The position numbers and the translations under genes were made by a program. From Desulfotomaculum sp. (GTDB taxonomy: Bacteria > Bacillota > Desulfotomaculia > Desulfotomaculales > Nap2-2B): a DNA stretch of 11,170 nucleotides. The DNA is taken from contig DMDI01000012.1 of assembly GCA_003445555.1 (NCBI GenBank), positions 1 to 11,170 on the forward strand, given 5' to 3'. Below, one piece after another: positions 1 to 6,404 of this stretch. How positions within the stretch are numbered: the first letter of the stretch is position 1; every line of letters begins with the position of its first letter. The notes under the pieces are model-generated. The model was given only the letters and a program-made list of their open reading frames with translations, ran no database searches and was not told the DNA's origin.

Positions 1-180
1 GTTGCGCCGGGCCCGGGTTTGGGTTTTTCCCAGAGCCCCGGGGGGGGCAAGCCCCATTCTCCCCCCCAAACCTTCCCCTGCCGCCAGGGGGAAATTTAAA
101 GTTTCCCCCCCCCCCACAACCCCCAAAAAAAAACCCCCGCCATCCCCCAGCAGTTTTTTTTTGGCTTTAAAAACCGCCTG
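1..180. other. Low-quality, homopolymer-expanded contig end
   Basis: This stretch is dominated by runs of C and A on the plus strand (G and T on the minus strand), including about 11 C in a row near 105-115. The helicase frame stays open but loses its conserved residues here: the text after QEQAV should lead into a GxGKT Walker A box and instead gives glycine- and proline-rich nonsense. The runs look like real sequence with single bases replaced by their neighbours, which fits read-end errors rather than biology. Nothing should be annotated from this part alone. Confidence 0.7.
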
Positions 181-954
181 TTCCTGGTATTCGAGTTTTT
201 TAAACTCCGGCGGGAGATATTTTACGAACACCTCATCGGTCTGACTGAGTTCATCTTTAAAATATTCATAGATAAATTTCAGATAAAGCTGATACGGAGT
301 AATATTTTGACTGAGCCAGGTCTTCTCCTGAATCGTCTGAACATATCTTTCACTGACATCCACCGCGTCCTTCCATAATTCATCAAATTTTTGGCGGGAA
401 AACTCATAGTCGCTGCGGTTTTTCAACTCCACATTAAATTCCAGATTGTCAATGAGACCCGCGCGGGTGAAATTGCTGGAGCCGGTAATCACCCGCCCGA
501 CATCTCGGTCTCCCTGGTAAAAAGTCATAATGTAAAGCTTGGCATGGATATTTTGCGATGGATAGGCCCTAATTTCCAACTTTCTGTCTCTGACCCATTC
601 AATAAATTTATTGACCCCTTCTTCGACTTTTCTATTGTCTTCTGAATCAGCCAACTCTTGTTCTATCAGCTTTTCAACTTCTTCCTTAGTTTCGGCATGT
701 GAAAATTCAATGACTTGCTGGCCTGGTTTACTAGCTTTGTCGAGCAAATCATAGGTCTGCCTGTTGGTGCTGATACCAATCAAAATTCGGATTTTTTCTG
801 TTTTTTCCAGCGATTTATACAGGGCATGGAATCCGCTGGCGTAGAAATACCCCACCAGGCAGTCAAAAAAAGAAGTATCTTTAATCAACACTTCAAATCT
901 ATCTTTCAGGCTTTGATTTTGTTCGTTTGTTATGAATGATAAGTCAGTATTCAT
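1..954 (-). CDS. PLD-domain SNF2/DEAD-type helicase, N-terminal part (runs off window)
   Basis: The minus-strand frame is open from an ATG at 954 to the window edge, about 318 codons of a protein that in this family is usually near 1000 residues. The N-terminal third is a phospholipase D-like domain. IHAKLYIM (H137, K139) is the first part of an HKD-type motif, followed by GSSNFTRAGL (about 158-167), and then a linker with IYEYFKDEL and KKLEYQEQAV (about 228-261), the usual entry to a helicase core. The expected Walker A motif should follow, but only a degraded GGG..GVVGGGG stretch is seen, because bases 1-180 are corrupted. An ATG at 960 is also in frame, but AAGGA sits 5 bases before the 954 ATG, which I prefer. 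In this family the PLD domain is thought to bind or cut nucleic acid next to the helicase motor, and members often lie in defence or mobile islands, as the toxin-antitoxin and IS neighbours would suit. Family is clear; function is inferred. Confidence 0.8.
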   Translation of the reverse strand, partial: MNTDLSFITNEQNQSLKDRFEVLIKDTSFFDCLVGYFYASGFHALYKSLEKTEKIRILIGISTNRQTYDLLDKASKPGQQVIEFSHAETKEEVEKLIEQELADSEDNRKVEEGVNKFIEWVRDRKLEIRAYPSQNIHAKLYIMTFYQGDRDVGRVITGSSNFTRAGLIDNLEFNVELKNRSDYEFSRQKFDELWKDAVDVSERYVQTIQEKTWLSQNITPYQLYLKFIYEYFKDELSQTDEVFVKYLPPEFKKLEYQEQAVFKAKKKLLGDGGGFFLGVVGGGETLNFPLAAGEGLGGRMGLAPPGALGKTQTRARRN

Positions 955-992
955 AAGCATCCTTTTTATAGTTCTTGGTCTAGGGGTAGCTC

Positions 993-1020
993 TTTATATT
1001 TTGCAGGCCATTTCGTTCAA
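993..1020 (-). promoter_or_regulatory. Promoter for the PLD-helicase gene
   Basis: On the minus strand, TTGAAC (1015-1020) and TATAAA (993-998) are separated by 16 bases, about 40 bases before the chosen start. The match is 4/6 and 5/6 to the sigma-70/sigma-A boxes. It lies between the end of mazF and the helicase, so the helicase can be transcribed on its own as well as by read-through from mazEF. Confidence 0.45.
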
Positions 1021-1080
1021 AATCATATAGCGGTATAACTATGAAGTCACCGGTCAGGTGGACTGACAGGTTGGGCAGCC

Positions 1081-1410
1081 TTAAAATGCAAATAGCCGTT
1101 GTAAAACAGAAATAACCTCTAACTGGGTTTCCGGATCAATAGTACCAAGTTTTTTCATAAGTCGTATTTTATCTATCGTTCGTATCTGATCTAAAACGAT
1201 TTGCCCCTTTTTCTTTTTAAATTTGCATGTTATCCGTGTGGGATAGTTCTTCCCGGCTGTAGTCATTGGGGCAACTATGACGGTGCGGATATGTCGATTC
1301 ATTTCGTCAGGCGAAATAATCAAACAGGGTCTGGTTCTCTGAATTTCAGAACCAGCAGTAGGATCAAGATTTATCAAATATACATCGAATCGATTTACTA
1401 CCATTGCCAT
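1081..1410 (-). CDS. mazF: MazF/PemK-family mRNA interferase toxin
   Basis: A 109-residue protein, normal for MazF. The N-terminus RFDVYLINLDPTAGSE is the standard opening strand and loop, followed by QRTRPCLIISPDE (conserved Arg-Pro) and VIVAPMTTAGKNYPTRI with the conserved Thr pair of the RNA-cleaving site. The C-terminus LDQIRTIDKIRL is the usual dimer-interface strand and helix. Known members are cytosolic ribosome-independent endoribonucleases that cut mRNA at short specific sequences and are held inactive by MazE. The start overlaps the end of mazE by 13 bases (or 7 bases if the second ATG, at 1404, is used), and there is no convincing ribosome binding site of its own, so translation is probably coupled to mazE. 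All expected residues are present, so it is likely active. The cleavage sequence cannot be read from here. Confidence 0.9.
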   Translation of the reverse strand: MAMVVNRFDVYLINLDPTAGSEIQRTRPCLIISPDEMNRHIRTVIVAPMTTAGKNYPTRITCKFKKKKGQIVLDQIRTIDKIRLMKKLGTIDPETQLEVISVLQRLFAF

Positions 1411-1652
1411 TCTTCTTCATCCCAAGAATGTGAAATGTTTTCTTCTCCGTTTATCAGAGTATCATCACCGTTTTCCGCCATTGCTTTGAAAACATTATCC
1501 CAACCTGCCCTCGGATTCGAAATAGGGCGAATAATAATTTGACTTTTCTCTATCTCAAGCTCAACGTCATCCATAATTCCAGTTTGCTCAAGTAAAGGTT
1601 TCGGGATACGGATTCCTTGGGAATTACCAATTTTTACAATACGTGCTCTCAT
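1398..1652 (-). CDS. mazE: MazE/AbrB-family antitoxin
   Basis: An 84-residue protein with an N-terminal SpoVT/AbrB swapped-hairpin DNA-binding domain: RARIVKIGNSQGIRIPKPLL followed by VELEIEKSQIIIRPI. The C-terminal tail is acidic and aromatic (SHSWDEEEWQW) and would be the toxin-binding arm. The start is supported by AAGGAGGT at 1659-1666. As in other mazEF operons the antitoxin comes first, should bind its own promoter (with MazF as co-repressor), and is overlapped by the toxin gene. Its ATG also overlaps the stop of the read-through transposase frame upstream (ATGA), which looks like a by-product of the insertion. The gene is complete and I see no damage. Confidence 0.88.
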   Translation of the reverse strand: MRARIVKIGNSQGIRIPKPLLEQTGIMDDVELEIEKSQIIIRPISNPRAGWDNVFKAMAENGDDTLINGEENISHSWDEEEWQW

Positions 1653-1674
1653 TTTTTTACCTCCTTGACTAAAG

Positions 1675-1713
1675 CAATATATACATTGTAATTACTTAAA
1701 TCTAAAAAGTCAA
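1675..1713 (-). promoter_or_regulatory. mazEF promoter with possible operator
   Basis: On the minus strand, TTGACT (1708-1713) and TACAAT (1685-1690) have an ideal 17-base spacer. The transcription start would fall about 25 bases before mazE. Overlapping the -10 box is a short dyad CAAT-N6-ATTG (1675-1688), a plausible operator for the AbrB-type antitoxin. The upstream edge of the promoter is only 9 bases from the end of the IS element, so the insertion left the promoter intact. Confidence 0.7.
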
Positions 1714-1721
1714 GGATTGGG

Positions 1722-1752
1722 GGAAGCATGGGGACGTCAGACCGTGTGAAAA
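1722..1752 (+). repeat. Left terminal inverted repeat of the IS
   Basis: A 31-bp repeat starting GGAAGCATGGGGACGTCAGA. It pairs with 2444-2474 in inverted orientation with two mismatches. The transposase frame reads straight through it (as RSDVPMLP) and stops outside the element. Confidence 0.85.
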
Positions 1753-2443
1753 TCCACGCTCTTTTCATGTTATAGGTAAGAAACGAGATGGCCATTTCAG
1801 TTGTTACAGATATTTTTCTTCTGGTCAGAAAGTAATATGCCCCCCAGCTCCGCTTTATGGTTCCAAAGGGGTGCTCTACGATCATCTGCCGTAGTTTGTA
1901 TTTGTCTTTATTAAGTTCTGTTTGTAAATCTATTGTATCAAGAAAGTTCTGGTCAATATGTCTGAAGATACTTCTACTAAGGGCTTTTTTGTTATCTTTT
2001 CTGCAATCTGCTATTGTCTTGAAATCAGGCTTTAATTTTTTAAGAAGCCATATTGCCTCTATATTCCTTGATGCCTCGTGTTCAAGTCTTCTTGATGATC
2101 GTATTCTATTAAGGTATCCGTAAAGGTAAAGTTTAAGTATATCTTTGGGATCATATGGCGGCCTTCCGATTGTTGGATAAACGGTTTTCTTAAAGCCAAG
2201 CTCTTTCATATCAAGCTGCTCTATATATTCTTCTATTATACGAACGGTGTTATCTTCATTTATATATTCATCTATGCTTTCAGGAAATAATATCATCTGA
2301 TTTCTGTCTTCTCGCTACGTATGTATGGCATAATCTGCACCTCTTATATCTTTTTATAATGCTAATTATATCACATTTTAATCTCTCAAAGTGCCATTAT
2401 GCCTGGATTTATCATGCTTTTTATGTACTTTTATAATTATTGG

Positions 2444-2474
2444 TTTTCACACAGTCTGACGTCCCCGTGCTTCC
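2444..2474 (-). repeat. Right terminal inverted repeat of the IS
   Basis: The inverted copy of 1722-1752. Read on the minus strand it starts GGAAGCACGGGGACGTCAGA. The sequence outside it shows no match to the left flank, so no target duplication is evident. Confidence 0.85.
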
Positions 2475-2573
2475 TCCGGCCCAGCAGGATAATTACCAGC
2501 ACAGCGGTGTCTGCGCCAATCAACCCGGTCAACTGAAGGCTTTTCGTCAGAGGAGTCAGGACAAAACCGGTAT
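2475..2573 (-). other. Unrecognised hydrophobic coding fragment
   Basis: Just outside the right IS end, the minus strand has a short open stretch rich in G and C that reads TGFVLTPLTKSLQLTGLIG and then ADTAVLVIILLGR, like a membrane segment. It has no start and is cut by a stop just upstream. It may be the leftover of a membrane protein gene broken by earlier rearrangement. I do not recognise the family. Confidence 0.2.
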
Positions 2574-2583
2574 ATTACTTGCT

Positions 2584-2625
2584 GTAAAATTTGATGTTAT
2601 ATTTTACGAAGTTTTAGGGTATAAT
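2584..2625 (+). promoter_or_regulatory. Promoter and operator of the Phd-ParE operon
   Basis: A consensus -10 box TATAAT lies at 2620-2625, with a weaker -35 (TTATAT, 2597-2602) at 17 bases. A perfect inverted repeat GTAAAAT-N10-ATTTTAC (2584-2590 and 2601-2607) covers the -35 region. This is the expected place and form of an autoregulatory operator bound by a Phd/YefM-type antitoxin. Start of transcription would be about 20 bases before the antitoxin start. Confidence 0.6.
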
Positions 2626-2654
2626 AATAACAGCAAATTATGGAGGTGTTAAGA

Positions 2655-2903
2655 ATGCCAAATATTAAGCCGGTTTCAGATTTAAGAAACTATAACAATG
2701 TTCTCCGATCCTGTCAAGTTGGGGAACCTGTGTTTTTGACTAAAAACGGTAGAGGCCGCTATGTTCTTTTGGATATGCAGGAATACGAAAAACAGCAGGC
2801 GTTGATCAATCTGCTGTCAAAACTCTTCGAGGCAGAGGATACGATTAAAACAGGAGAGGAATGGAAATCACTTGATGACCTCAAGAAAGCGTTAGAGGTC
2901 TGA
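2655..2903 (+). CDS. Phd/YefM-family antitoxin
   Basis: An 82-residue protein starting MPNIKPVSDLRNYNNVL, the typical Phd/YefM opening strand and helix, then EPVFLTKNGRGRYVLLDMQEYEK (about 25-47), the conserved 'TKNGR..VLL...EYE' core. The C-terminal part is a charged helix that would wrap the toxin. I chose the ATG at 2655 because TGGAGGTG at 2641-2648 is well placed for it; the in-frame ATG at 2640 lies upstream of that site and would add MEVLR encoded by the ribosome binding site itself. The toxin start is 3 bases after its stop codon. It should neutralise the toxin and repress the shared promoter through the inverted repeat at 2584-2607. Confidence 0.87.
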   Translation: MPNIKPVSDLRNYNNVLRSCQVGEPVFLTKNGRGRYVLLDMQEYEKQQALINLLSKLFEAEDTIKTGEEWKSLDDLKKALEV

Positions 2904-2905
2904 GC

Positions 2906-3229
2906 GTGAAATTCAAAATCAGAATCAACCCCGTGGTTATTGCTGATGTGCGGGAAATAAAAGCCTACATCGCTGAGGACAACCCCGGAGCAGCCGCAAT
3001 GATGGGAAATGCCATATATTCCAAGATAGAAAAGCTGGCTGATTTCCCTGAAATGGGAGCTTCGCTCAGCACTAAGATCAATATAAAAAGGGATTACCGC
3101 TTCCTTGTCTGCGGCGTTTACCTTATATTTTACAAGATTGAGGGAGAATTCGTTTCGGTTTATCGTGTTTTAAATGGCGTGCAAGATTACCTGTCCATTC
3201 TTTTTGCAGAAGATATCCCTAAAGTTTAA
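2906..3229 (+). CDS. RelE/ParE-superfamily toxin
   Basis: A 107-residue protein with a GTG start at 2906, with AGAGGT at the end of the antitoxin gene as ribosome binding site. The layout is ParE-like: FKIRINPVVIADVREIKAYI (strand and first helix), KIEKLADFPEMGASL (second helix and the conserved 'l..fP.mG' turn), YRFLVCGVYLIFYKI (core strands) and VSVYRVLNGVQDYLSILF (C-terminal strand and helix). ParE members poison gyrase, whereas RelE members cleave mRNA on the ribosome. The sequence looks more ParE-like, but I cannot decide the target. Cognate antitoxin is directly upstream with a 2-base gap after its stop. The 3' end overlaps the dead nucleotidyltransferase gene on the other strand by 11 bases, which suggests the pair arrived next to, or broke, that gene. 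Confidence 0.85.
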   Translation: MKFKIRINPVVIADVREIKAYIAEDNPGAAAMMGNAIYSKIEKLADFPEMGASLSTKINIKRDYRFLVCGVYLIFYKIEGEFVSVYRVLNGVQDYLSILFAEDIPKV

Positions 3230-3404
3230 AGGTAAAACATAAAGGACTTGAAGCCGTTACATCGTTAATCCCTATTTCATTACGGGCAGCAGAACCAAAT
3301 AGGAGAGCTTTTTTAATATTCATGGCCGAAAAACTTCCTGCTATCCTCTTTATCTCTTCTTCTATTTTCTTTTTCCGTTCCATTTTAAGCATTTGGTAGT
3401 CCAT
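3219..3404 (-). pseudogene. Minimal nucleotidyltransferase (MNT), N-terminal fragment
   Basis: The first ~47 codons match the start of a MNT/MntA-type nucleotidyltransferase: IKKALLFGSAARNEIGIN, that is the GS motif with Arg and Glu. In real members this is followed by SDIDL, the metal-binding DxD. Here the frame runs instead into unrelated DNA (DVTASSPLCFTFKL) and stops at 3219. The domain break is near 3264. The catalytic aspartates and any HEPN partner are missing, so it cannot be functional. Such MNT proteins normally pair with HEPN toxins, so this may be the remains of a third toxin-antitoxin locus. AGAGG precedes the start at a normal distance. Confidence 0.65.
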
Positions 3405-3450
3405 GGTAAGCCTCTTGAAAAGAAAGATTAACTTGCTATATCATAACAAG

Positions 3451-3546
3451 TTAACAATATCCGGTCAACTTTTGAAATCTTTTTTCATTGATGTATAGGA
3501 CCCGCGGCAGGTGAAAATCCTGGGTGACCACCACTGCCGACTCTAC
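3451..3546 (-). pseudogene. Remnant of a DUF218/YdcF-SanA-like gene
   Basis: On the minus strand, about 31 codons read VESAVVVTQDFHLPRVLYIN and then EKRFQKLTGYC before a stop at 3451. The block VVVTQDFHLPRVLY strongly resembles the conserved 'llVTqafHlpRAl' strand and helix of DUF218 proteins, which act in the cell envelope. The rest of the gene is not present on either side. The fragment is more GC-rich than its surroundings. It is an orphan piece and codes nothing functional. Confidence 0.5.
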
Positions 3547-3575
3547 TTTCAATTTTCTTTCTGTTTTGTTAGAAT
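3547..3575 (+). promoter_or_regulatory. Possible promoter for the acyl-CoA synthetase gene
   Basis: TAGAAT (3570-3575) with TTTCAA (3547-3552) at 17 bases, about 50 bases before the gene start. The -35 match is only 3/6, so this is tentative. The stretch 3405-3450 upstream shows no other feature. Confidence 0.3.
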
Positions 3576-3625
3576 TAAAAAAAAACGGCAAGACCATAAC
3601 GACTAATATGGAGGTTAGAAATAAA

Positions 3626-6352
3626 ATGGGAGATATTAAAGCAATGCTCGACCCCAAAACCATTGCCCTTATCGGGGCCAGCGAAGAAGAAGGCTCCGTA
3701 GGACGGGCAATTATGGAAAATCTCCTTCTTTCCGAAACCAGAAAGGTATTTCCCGTTAATCCCCATAAAAAATCCGTCCTGGGGAAAGAGTGTTTTTTAA
3801 ATGTGGCCAGTGTTCCTAATCATATTGACTTGGCTGTAATTGCCACCCCCGCAAAAACCGTACCTTCTTTGGTTGAGGAATGCGGAAAAGCCGGCGTTGA
3901 AGGAATTATCATCATTTCCGCAGGGTTTAAGGAAATAGGAAAAGAAGGAGCGGAGCTTGAGGCAAAGATAGTTGAAGCCAGGAAAAAATACGGCTTAAGA
4001 ATAATTGGGCCAAACTGTATTGGCGTCATCCGGCCTAACATTGGTTTAAATACTTCCTTTATGAAGGTTAATCCTGAAAAAGGCAACATTGCTTTTATAT
4101 CCCAAAGCGGGGCCCTCGGAGCAGCCATTCTTGACTGGGCGGTAAAAACCCATACCGGTTTTAGTATGTTTTGTTCCCTGGGCTCCACGCTGGACGTAGA
4201 TTTTGGCGATTTAATTGATTTCCTGGGCCATGATCCCTACACCAGAAGCATTATGCTTTATATGGAAGGGGTGGGAAACGCAAAAAAATTTATGAGCGCA
4301 GCCAGGGGTTTTTCCCGCAACAAGCCTATTATTATTATCAAACCGGGAAAATTCAAGGAAAGCGCCAAGGCAGCCCAATCCCACACGGGCGCCATGGCCG
4401 GAGATGACCAGGTATATGACGCTGCTTTCAGGCGGGCAGGAGTAATAAGGGTTCAGGAGTTTTCTGATTTATTTAACTGTGCCGCGGTGCTTGACTCAAG
4501 ATTCCTTCCCAAAGGGCGGAGGCTGGCAATTGTCACCAATGCAGGCGGTTTTGGCGTGATGGCTACCGATGCTTTAATTGCTCTAGGCGGGGAACCGGCA
4601 AAGCTCACGGAAAAAAGCATTGAAAAACTGAGCGCTTTTTTACCTCCGTATTGGAGTAAAGGAAATCCGGTAGATATATTGGGAGACGCAGATAACGAAA
4701 GGTACGTAAACACAATTAAGGTTTGCCTTGAGGACCGGGAGGTGGATGGTGTTTTAGTAATTTACGTTCCCCAGGCCATTGTCAAACCAGAAAAAGCAGC
4801 GGCCTCGGTGGTGGAAATTGCTAAAAAGGCAGCCAAACCCGTTCTGGCTGCCTGGGTAGGTGGTGAAGATACGGAAAAGGGGAGGGAAATCTTTTACCGG
4901 CACGACATTCCGGCCTACGAAACCCCGGAAGAGGCCGTAAAAACATACCTATACATGTACAAATACTACCGGAACCTGGAACTGCTTTACCAGACCCCTA
5001 CCGAACTTTCTTTAGCTGAAGCACCGCCTAAAAATCATTTAAAGGCTCTGATTAGAAGAGCAACAAGGGAAGGAAGAAACTTGCTTTTTGAAGAGGAGGC
5101 CAAGGACTTCCTAAAAATTTACGGCATTCCGGTAACCACGCCTTATTTTGTACCCAATGCTGAAGAGGCCTTAAGGGTAGCCAACAGAATAAATTACCCG
5201 GTGGTTCTAAAAATTGTTTCCCCCGATATTTCTCACAAGAGTGATGTGGGAGGGGTAAAGGTAGGGATAAAATCCGGGACAGAATTAAAAGAAGAGTATG
5301 CGCAAATGCTAAAAAGAGTTACAGAGCAGTCCCCCCAGGCCAGGATAACCGGGGTTACGGTGCAAAAAATGATTGAAAGTATTGACTACGAAGTCATCAT
5401 GGGGGCAAAGAAAGATAAAGATTTTGGCCCGGTAATCCTTTTTGGCATGGGGGGAGTAGGTACGGAAATATACCAGGACGTTTCCCTTGGCCTGCCCCCT
5501 TTAAACCAAACCCTGGCCCGGCGGTTAATGGAAGAAACAGAGGTTTACAAAGTGCTTCAGGGTTACCGTGGGAAGCCCCCGGCGGATATAAAACAACTGG
5601 AGCAAATACTGGTCAGCTTATCCAACTTAATCATAGATTTTCCGGAAATTGCGGAAATGGATATAAACCCGGTTGCTGTGGCCAATGGAAAGGCCTATGC
5701 CATTGATGCCAGAATCATTATTGATCAGGGAGCTATTGAAAGTACGGCTTTACCTTACCCGGACAAGCCTCAGGCCGGCAGGATGCCTGCCCTCCAAGCC
5801 TATCCTACTCCGTATCCTCACCTGGTCATTACCCCTTACCCGGAAAAATACATTACCCTCTGGAAACTTACCGATGGCACGGAGGTTTTACTGCGGCCCA
5901 TAAAACCGGAAGATGAACCCTTAGAATACGAAATGCTCTCTACCCTTTCGGAAGAAACCCTTAGACTAAGATTTTTTTCCGTAATTAAGGACATTACCCA
6001 TGAAATGCTGGTTCGCTTTTGCAATATTGACTACGAAAGGGAAATGGCCATTGTGGCCGAACTAAGGGAGGGCGAAAAAAGAAAAATAATTGGTATTGCC
6101 CGGCTAATCATTGACCATGATTTTAAGCGGGGGGAATATGCCGTTTTAGTTCACGATAAATTTTCCAATAAAGGCCTCGGCTACAAGCTGGTGGATTTAT
6201 TAATAGGCGTAGCTCAGGAAAAAGAACTGGAAGAAGTTTATGGGACAGTTCTTCCTGACAACGAAAAAATGCTCCGCCTTGTTCGAAAAATGGGGTTTAC
6301 CGAAAAACGGCTCCCTGATGGGTCCACAAGGGTGCAAATAGCTTTGAGGTAG
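3626..6352 (+). CDS. ADP-forming acetyl/acyl-CoA synthetase fused to a GNAT acetyltransferase
   Basis: A 908-residue protein. Domains in order: CoA-binding Rossmann domain (about 1-135, TIALIGASEEEGSVG); succinyl-CoA-ligase-like domains (about 150-470) with SQSGALGAAI and the phosphohistidine motif AAQSHTGAMAG (H253); ATP-grasp domain (about 495-715) with KIVSPDISHKSDVGG (H537) and ILFGMGGVGTEI; a Pro/Tyr-rich linker (about 709-740); and a GNAT domain (about 745-908) with DYEREMAIVAEL (E806, the position of the catalytic Glu in Salmonella Pat) and KFSNKGLGYKLV for acetyl-CoA. The synthetase half interconverts acyl-CoA plus ADP and Pi with the acid plus ATP. The GNAT half, as in Pat/PatZ, may acetylate lysines of metabolic enzymes. 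I start at 3626 because GGAGGT (3610-3615) precedes it and MGDIKAMLDPKTIALIGAS fits the family start; upstream in-frame ATGs at 3524 and 3608 lack support. It appears monocistronic and converges with cssS. Confidence 0.88.
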   Translation: MGDIKAMLDPKTIALIGASEEEGSVGRAIMENLLLSETRKVFPVNPHKKSVLGKECFLNVASVPNHIDLAVIATPAKTVPSLVEECGKAGVEGIIIISAGFKEIGKEGAELEAKIVEARKKYGLRIIGPNCIGVIRPNIGLNTSFMKVNPEKGNIAFISQSGALGAAILDWAVKTHTGFSMFCSLGSTLDVDFGDLIDFLGHDPYTRSIMLYMEGVGNAKKFMSAARGFSRNKPIIIIKPGKFKESAKAAQSHTGAMAGDDQVYDAAFRRAGVIRVQEFSDLFNCAAVLDSRFLPKGRRLAIVTNAGGFGVMATDALIALGGEPAKLTEKSIEKLSAFLPPYWSKGNPVDILGDADNERYVNTIKVCLEDREVDGVLVIYVPQAIVKPEKAAASVVEIAKKAAKPVLAAWVGGEDTEKGREIFYRHDIPAYETPEEAVKTYLYMYKYYRNLELLYQTPTELSLAEAPPKNHLKALIRRATREGRNLLFEEEAKDFLKIYGIPVTTPYFVPNAEEALRVANRINYPVVLKIVSPDISHKSDVGGVKVGIKSGTELKEEYAQMLKRVTEQSPQARITGVTVQKMIESIDYEVIMGAKKDKDFGPVILFGMGGVGTEIYQDVSLGLPPLNQTLARRLMEETEVYKVLQGYRGKPPADIKQLEQILVSLSNLIIDFPEIAEMDINPVAVANGKAYAIDARIIIDQGAIESTALPYPDKPQAGRMPALQAYPTPYPHLVITPYPEKYITLWKLTDGTEVLLRPIKPEDEPLEYEMLSTLSEETLRLRFFSVIKDITHEMLVRFCNIDYEREMAIVAELREGEKRKIIGIARLIIDHDFKRGEYAVLVHDKFSNKGLGYKLVDLLIGVAQEKELEEVYGTVLPDNEKMLRLVRKMGFTEKRLPDGSTRVQIALR
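5765..5801 (+). repeat. Palindrome between short direct repeats in the domain linker
   Basis: In the codons of the linker before the GNAT domain, GGCAGG-ATG-CCTGCC (5777-5791) forms a perfect 6-bp hairpin, and AAGCCT occurs on each side (5765-5770 and 5796-5801). It encodes QAGRMPALQ, a kind of short Gly-Arg-Met-Pro peptide often left by small palindromic repeats. The unit length (31 bases) is not a multiple of three, so a simple in-frame insertion is not shown. Confidence 0.35.
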
Positions 6353-6404
6353 CAAGAAATAATCGGTCAAGGTTATTTATTATTGGGATGGGTACTTCTT
6401 ATAT

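Larger units (their letters stand above)
1649..2331 (-). pseudogene. IS1182-family transposase, frameshifted and internally deleted
   Basis: The open frame 2296-1649 gives 215 residues against about 450-550 for the family. The N-terminal domain is present (LFPESIDEYINEDNTVR, GRPPYDPKDILKLYLYGYL, SSRRLEHEASRNIEAIWL, PDFKTIADCRKDN). The sequence then jumps at about residues 108-125 to the far C-terminal part (KYKLRQMIVEHPFGTIKR, TEMAISFLTYNMKRA). The central DDE region with the catalytic Asp residues is gone; only the region of the final Glu (VEHPFG) remains. The natural start was probably the ATG at 2331 (MPYIRSEKTE...), which is 35 bases upstream of the present start and out of frame by one base in an A run. 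The last ~30 residues are read-through of the terminal repeat and flanking DNA, ending on the ATG of mazE. It cannot make active transposase. Confidence 0.85.
1722..2474. mobile_element. Deleted IS1182-like insertion sequence (753 bp)
   Basis: The element is bounded by 31-bp terminal inverted repeats that differ at two positions, each containing GGGGACGTCAGAC. It contains a decayed transposase gene on the minus strand. Intact IS1182-family elements are about 1.5-1.9 kb, so more than half of the interior is missing. I see no clear target duplication outside the repeats. Because both ends are kept, it could in principle be moved by an intact relative elsewhere in the genome, as MITE-like derivatives are. 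Confidence 0.8.

Noticed and set aside
2..244. Plus-strand ORF with Pro/Lys-rich product
   Set aside because: It is the complement of the helicase frame and lies largely in corrupted, homopolymer-rich sequence.
391..939. Plus-strand ORFs at 391-645 and 715-939
   Set aside because: They are shadows of the PLD-helicase gene on the minus strand, which has recognisable motifs in its own frame.
1030..1080. GTCAG/CTGAC hairpin after mazF as a terminator
   Set aside because: A 5-bp stem with no T tract on either strand.
3524..3625. N-terminal extension of the synthetase-GNAT gene from the ATG at 3524
   Set aside because: It has no ribosome binding site, overlaps the DUF218 remnant and possible promoter, and adds sequence unlike the family; 3626 has GGAGGT and fits the domain start.
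6353..6404. Possible terminator between the synthetase-GNAT gene and cssS (AAATAA...TTATTT)
   Set aside because: Only a 6-bp A/T stem with a 10-base loop and no proper T tract; too weak to call.
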